Source: Streptomyces sp. RKND-216
GTDB lineage: Bacteria > Actinomycetota > Actinomycetes > Streptomycetales > Streptomycetaceae
Direction of reading: 5' to 3'
DNA: 30,487 nt
NCBI RefSeq assembly: GCF_004795255.1
Contig: NZ_SSBQ01000001.1
Span: 1 to 30,487 of the forward strand
The position numbers and the translations under genes were made by a program. Positions 28,558-30,487 of the stretch are shown here, piece by piece; position 1 is the first letter of the stretch; each line of letters opens with the position of its first letter. The notes below the pieces were generated by a model. The model searched no databases, was not told the DNA's origin, and worked only from the letters and a program-made list of their open reading frames with translations.

Positions 28558-29667
28558 ATGAAGCTCACCATCGACCACACCAAGCTCGCCGACACCGTCG
28601 CCTTCGCCACCAGCGCACTCCCCGCCCGCCCGCCCGTGCCCGTCCTCGCCGCCGTCAAGCTCACCGCCACGGACGGCGAACTGTCCGTCGCGGCGTACGA
28701 CTACGAGCTCGCCGCGACCGCCACCGCGACCGCCGACGTCCACAACCACGGCCAGGCCCTCGTCTCCGGTCGTCTCCTGGCCGACATCACCCGCACGATC
28801 CGGCAGGACGTCCACCTCACCACCACCGACACCCAGGCCATCCTCGAGGCTGGCACCGCGAACTTCACCCTGCCGCTGCTGCCGCTGGAGGAGTACCCGA
28901 CCCAGCCCGACCTCCCCGCCCCGACCGGCACCGTCTCTGGTCGACTCCTGGCCGACGCCATCGCCCAAGTCACCCCGGCCGTCTCCCGCGACGACACCCT
29001 CCCCGTCCTGACCGGCATCCAGATCAGTCTCGACGGCACCGCACTCACCCTGGCCGCCACCGACCGCTACCGCTTCGCCGTCCGCACCATCGACTGGAAG
29101 CCCACCGACGGCGACCACCCCGTGCACCGCGTCCTCGCGCCCGCCAAGGCCCTCCAGGACATCGCCAAGGGCATGGCGGCCGCCGACGGCGACGTCACCC
29201 TCGCCCTCCCCGAGGGCGACCACACCATCGGCCTGACCACCGGCCAGCACCGCACCACCCTGCGCACCCTCGAGGGCAAGCTGCCCGACTACGACGCGCT
29301 GTTCCCCACCGAGTTCACCGCGACCGCCATCGTCGACACCGACGCCCTCACGGCCGCCATCAAGCGCGTCGCCCTGGTCGCGGACCGCAATACCCCCGTA
29401 AGCCTCTCCTTCACCAACGGCAGCGTCACCGCACAGGCCGGCACCACCGACGACGCCCAAGCCATCGACACCACTGACGCCACCCACACCGGCGACGACA
29501 TCGACATCGCCTTCAACCCCACCCTTCTCCTGGACGGCCTCAAGGCCGTCGGAACCGACCGCGTCCAGCTCGACTTCACCACCCCGGTCAAACCCGCGCT
29601 GCTCCACGGCGAGGGCGCCCCCGACAGGGCGCTGCGCTACCTCCTCATGCCCGTACGCACCAGCTGA
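28558..29667 (+). CDS. dnaN: DNA polymerase III sliding clamp (beta subunit)
   Basis: A 369-residue beta clamp of normal length. The dimeric ring holds polymerase on DNA. The N-terminus MKLTIDHTKLADTVAFATSA is typical; the domain linkers show LPLEEYPTQPDLP and LPVLTGIQISLDG, then LAATDRYRFAVRTIDW. FNPTLLLDGLKAVG, FTTPVKPALL and the C-terminal end YLLMPVRTS form the usual domain III and the hydrophobic pocket for clamp-binding peptides. ATG at 28558 has GAGGAG 6 nt upstream. A clamp on a mobile element suggests a replisome partly independent of the host, perhaps with the polymerase-like protein of the left operon. Confidence 0.93.
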   Translation: MKLTIDHTKLADTVAFATSALPARPPVPVLAAVKLTATDGELSVAAYDYELAATATATADVHNHGQALVSGRLLADITRTIRQDVHLTTTDTQAILEAGTANFTLPLLPLEEYPTQPDLPAPTGTVSGRLLADAIAQVTPAVSRDDTLPVLTGIQISLDGTALTLAATDRYRFAVRTIDWKPTDGDHPVHRVLAPAKALQDIAKGMAAADGDVTLALPEGDHTIGLTTGQHRTTLRTLEGKLPDYDALFPTEFTATAIVDTDALTAAIKRVALVADRNTPVSLSFTNGSVTAQAGTTDDAQAIDTTDATHTGDDIDIAFNPTLLLDGLKAVGTDRVQLDFTTPVKPALLHGEGAPDRALRYLLMPVRTS

Positions 29668-29683
29668 CCCCGCCACAGTGACG

Positions 29684-29715
29684 GGCCGCCTTTCGGTGCA
29701 AGTGCGGCCTTTATT
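29684..29715 (+). terminator. Rho-independent-type terminator after dnaN
   Basis: GGCCGC (29684-29689) and GCGGCC (29704-29709) form a 6-bp stem with a 14-nt loop, followed at once by TTTATT. It starts 17 nt after the dnaN stop. Confidence 0.6.
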
Positions 29716-29755
29716 CCGGAAAGTGAGGTCAGAAATTTCTGACCTCACTTTCCGG
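29716..29755. repeat. 40-bp perfect palindrome, candidate parS copy 1
   Basis: All 40 bases are self-complementary, centred between 29735 and 29736. The inner 22 bp (29725-29746, core AGGTCAGAAATTTCTGACCT) recur exactly at 30080-30101, inside the next gene. The core is A+T-rich in a G+C-rich setting. It may also strengthen the terminator as RNA. Confidence 0.8.
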
Positions 29756-29794
29756 GCGTCGCCCTGTGAACCCTGTCAGCCCACCCGATAAAGA

Positions 29795-29835
29795 AGGCCC
29801 CGACAGACAGCCTGTACGGCTCTCTGTCGGGGCCT
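29795..29835. terminator. Bidirectional terminator between converging genes
   Basis: Perfect 13-bp stem AGGCCCCGACAGA / TCTGTCGGGGCCT with a 15-nt loop that itself contains AGCC/GGCT. It lies between the rightward dnaN gene and the leftward gene ending at 29870, 34 nt past the latter's stop, and would serve both. Confidence 0.8.
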
Positions 29836-29869
29836 CGCTACGCCTCAGGTGCCTCGGCGCCCAGCACGC

Positions 29870-30487
29870 TCACGGTCTCTCCACGGACCGCTCCGCGGCG
29901 GTCAGGCGCTTCGCCACCTTGTCGAACTGTGCCCGCACCTCCGCCAGCACCTCCACGGCGCGCTCTCCGTCTGCATCCTTCACCGTGGACGGCGCCAGAG
30001 CCGCATGCGCGCGCTGCAAGGCGCCCACCGCCCCCCTCAGCTCGGCAACGCTGTCCGGCTGCTCCCGCTGGCCACCTGGGAGGTCAGAAATTTCTGACCT
30101 CGCCGACGGGATCGCCGGAGCCGTCAGCGCCTTCGCCGCACCCGAGAGCATGGCCGCTGTCGGCCGCGTCTTCCCCTGAGCTTTCGCCTCAGCCGCTCCC
30201 GCCTCGACCACCTCGCGCGCCCGGTCTGTCCCATGCTCCCTGAGTACGGCGGACACCACTTTGCGCGCGGACGCTCGCGTCAGGAGCTGCGCCACGTCGT
30301 CGCCCAGGGAGCTGACCGCGCGGATACGAGCTGCGTCCTGAAGCAACTCGAAGATGTACTTGGGCTCTACGTCCAGCACCCCGGCAGCCCACTGGGCGAA
30401 GTTCGGAGAGCCCGCCACCTGATGTAGCTCGCGCTGCTGCGCGATCTCCAGCAGCGCGCCCTTGTTGAGGGTGACGAAATCCTCGGA
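29870..30487 (-). CDS. Partial leftward gene, probable partition or DNA-binding protein
   Basis: The reading frame is open to the window end, so the N-terminus is missing; about 205 residues are visible. FVTLNKGALLEIAQQRELHQ and FAQWAAGVLDVEPKYIFELL look like the helical DNA-binding region of ParB-like plasmid proteins in actinobacteria, where a short helix-turn-helix (VEPKYIFELLQDAARIRAV) is usual. Then come DDVAQLLTRASARKVVSAVL, a basic/Ala linker, and a long C-terminal coil (VLAEVRAQFDKVAKRLTAAE). The 22-bp palindrome lies in the linker, encoding SEISDL. Internal GTG and TTG codons are not needed as starts. Stop at 29870-29872, followed by a bidirectional terminator. Family assignment is tentative. 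Confidence 0.75.
   Translation of the reverse strand, partial: SEDFVTLNKGALLEIAQQRELHQVAGSPNFAQWAAGVLDVEPKYIFELLQDAARIRAVSSLGDDVAQLLTRASARKVVSAVLREHGTDRAREVVEAGAAEAKAQGKTRPTAAMLSGAAKALTAPAIPSARSEISDLPGGQREQPDSVAELRGAVGALQRAHAALAPSTVKDADGERAVEVLAEVRAQFDKVAKRLTAAERSVERP
30080..30101. repeat. 22-bp palindrome inside the partition-like gene, candidate parS copy 2
   Basis: Exact copy of 29725-29746 (core AGGTCAGAAATTTCTGACCT), with centres 355 bp apart. It lies in a variable linker of the gene, where protein constraint is weak. parS sites inside or beside parB are common in bacteria. Confidence 0.75.

Noticed and set aside
28540..29748. Leftward open frame opposite dnaN
   Set aside because: Complement of an unmistakable sliding clamp gene; it only appears long because of the G+C bias.
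29716..29755. The 40-bp palindrome as only a transcription terminator of dnaN
   Set aside because: A shorter T-tailed stem already lies before it, and the exact 22-bp core recurs inside the neighbouring gene, which a terminator role would not explain.
1..30487. Integrated element with integrase, excisionase and tRNA att site
   Set aside because: No recombinase, tRNA or flanking direct repeat is visible in this window; such genes could lie outside it, so integration is neither supported nor excluded.

Overview
The window looks like part of a large, self-replicating and conjugative plasmid (or a plasmid-like mobile element) of Streptomyces or a close actinobacterial relative. The sequence is about 70% G+C, genes have G/C at almost every third codon position, GTG starts are common, and many genes overlap at ATGA, GTGA or TGATG junctions. 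Families seen include WhiB, an Lsr2-type C-terminal domain, a DUF2637/SpdB-like membrane protein, an FtsK/TraB-type DNA translocase and an RRQRL-type zinc protein. No rRNA, tRNA, CRISPR array, transposase, integrase or phage structural gene was seen. Both window ends cut through a gene.

Left half (about 1-12.5 kb) reads leftward. It starts with a GntR regulator coupled to a family 2 glycosyltransferase, ending at a strong hairpin. A replication operon follows: a winged-helix/zinc initiator-like protein, a DnaB helicase, a large protein with motifs resembling a B-family DNA polymerase, a small Cys-rich protein and an HTH protein, again ending at a long hairpin. Further left are a conserved hypothetical gene, a pair of small unknown genes, a 300-bp repeat-rich non-coding stretch, a small gene coupled to a replication-relaxation-type protein, a pair of duplicated mini zinc ribbons (one only 27 residues), two hairpins, and the start of a gene with a possible TOPRIM/Spo11-like fold. 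Four 15-bp iterons beside an A+T-rich patch lie inside the initiator-like gene, immediately upstream of dnaB, in the layout known from phage lambda ori inside gene O.

Right half (about 12.8-29.7 kb) reads rightward. The transfer module holds a sigma-region-2-like protein, a small membrane protein, the SpdB-like protein, the RRQRL protein and the translocase. Directly behind the translocase stop is a 150-bp dyad of five GGAACC followed by five GGTTCC, a candidate transfer (clt) site. An accessory block of small genes follows, each with a strong ribosome binding site and mostly separated by stem-loops, several of which are near-identical copies. The block includes many small Cys-rich proteins, a Nudix hydrolase, a beta-repeat protein, a WhiB regulator coupled to an Lsr2-like protein, and finally a plasmid-encoded DnaN sliding clamp.

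The right edge (29.68-30.49 kb) has terminators and a leftward gene of probable partition/DNA-binding type. The same 22-bp palindrome occurs once beside this gene and once inside it, as expected of a centromere. Taken together the window offers its own initiator, helicase, clamp and possibly polymerase, a transfer apparatus, candidate sites for origin, transfer and partition, and plasmid-borne regulators. Functions rest on motif reading only; no database search was possible.
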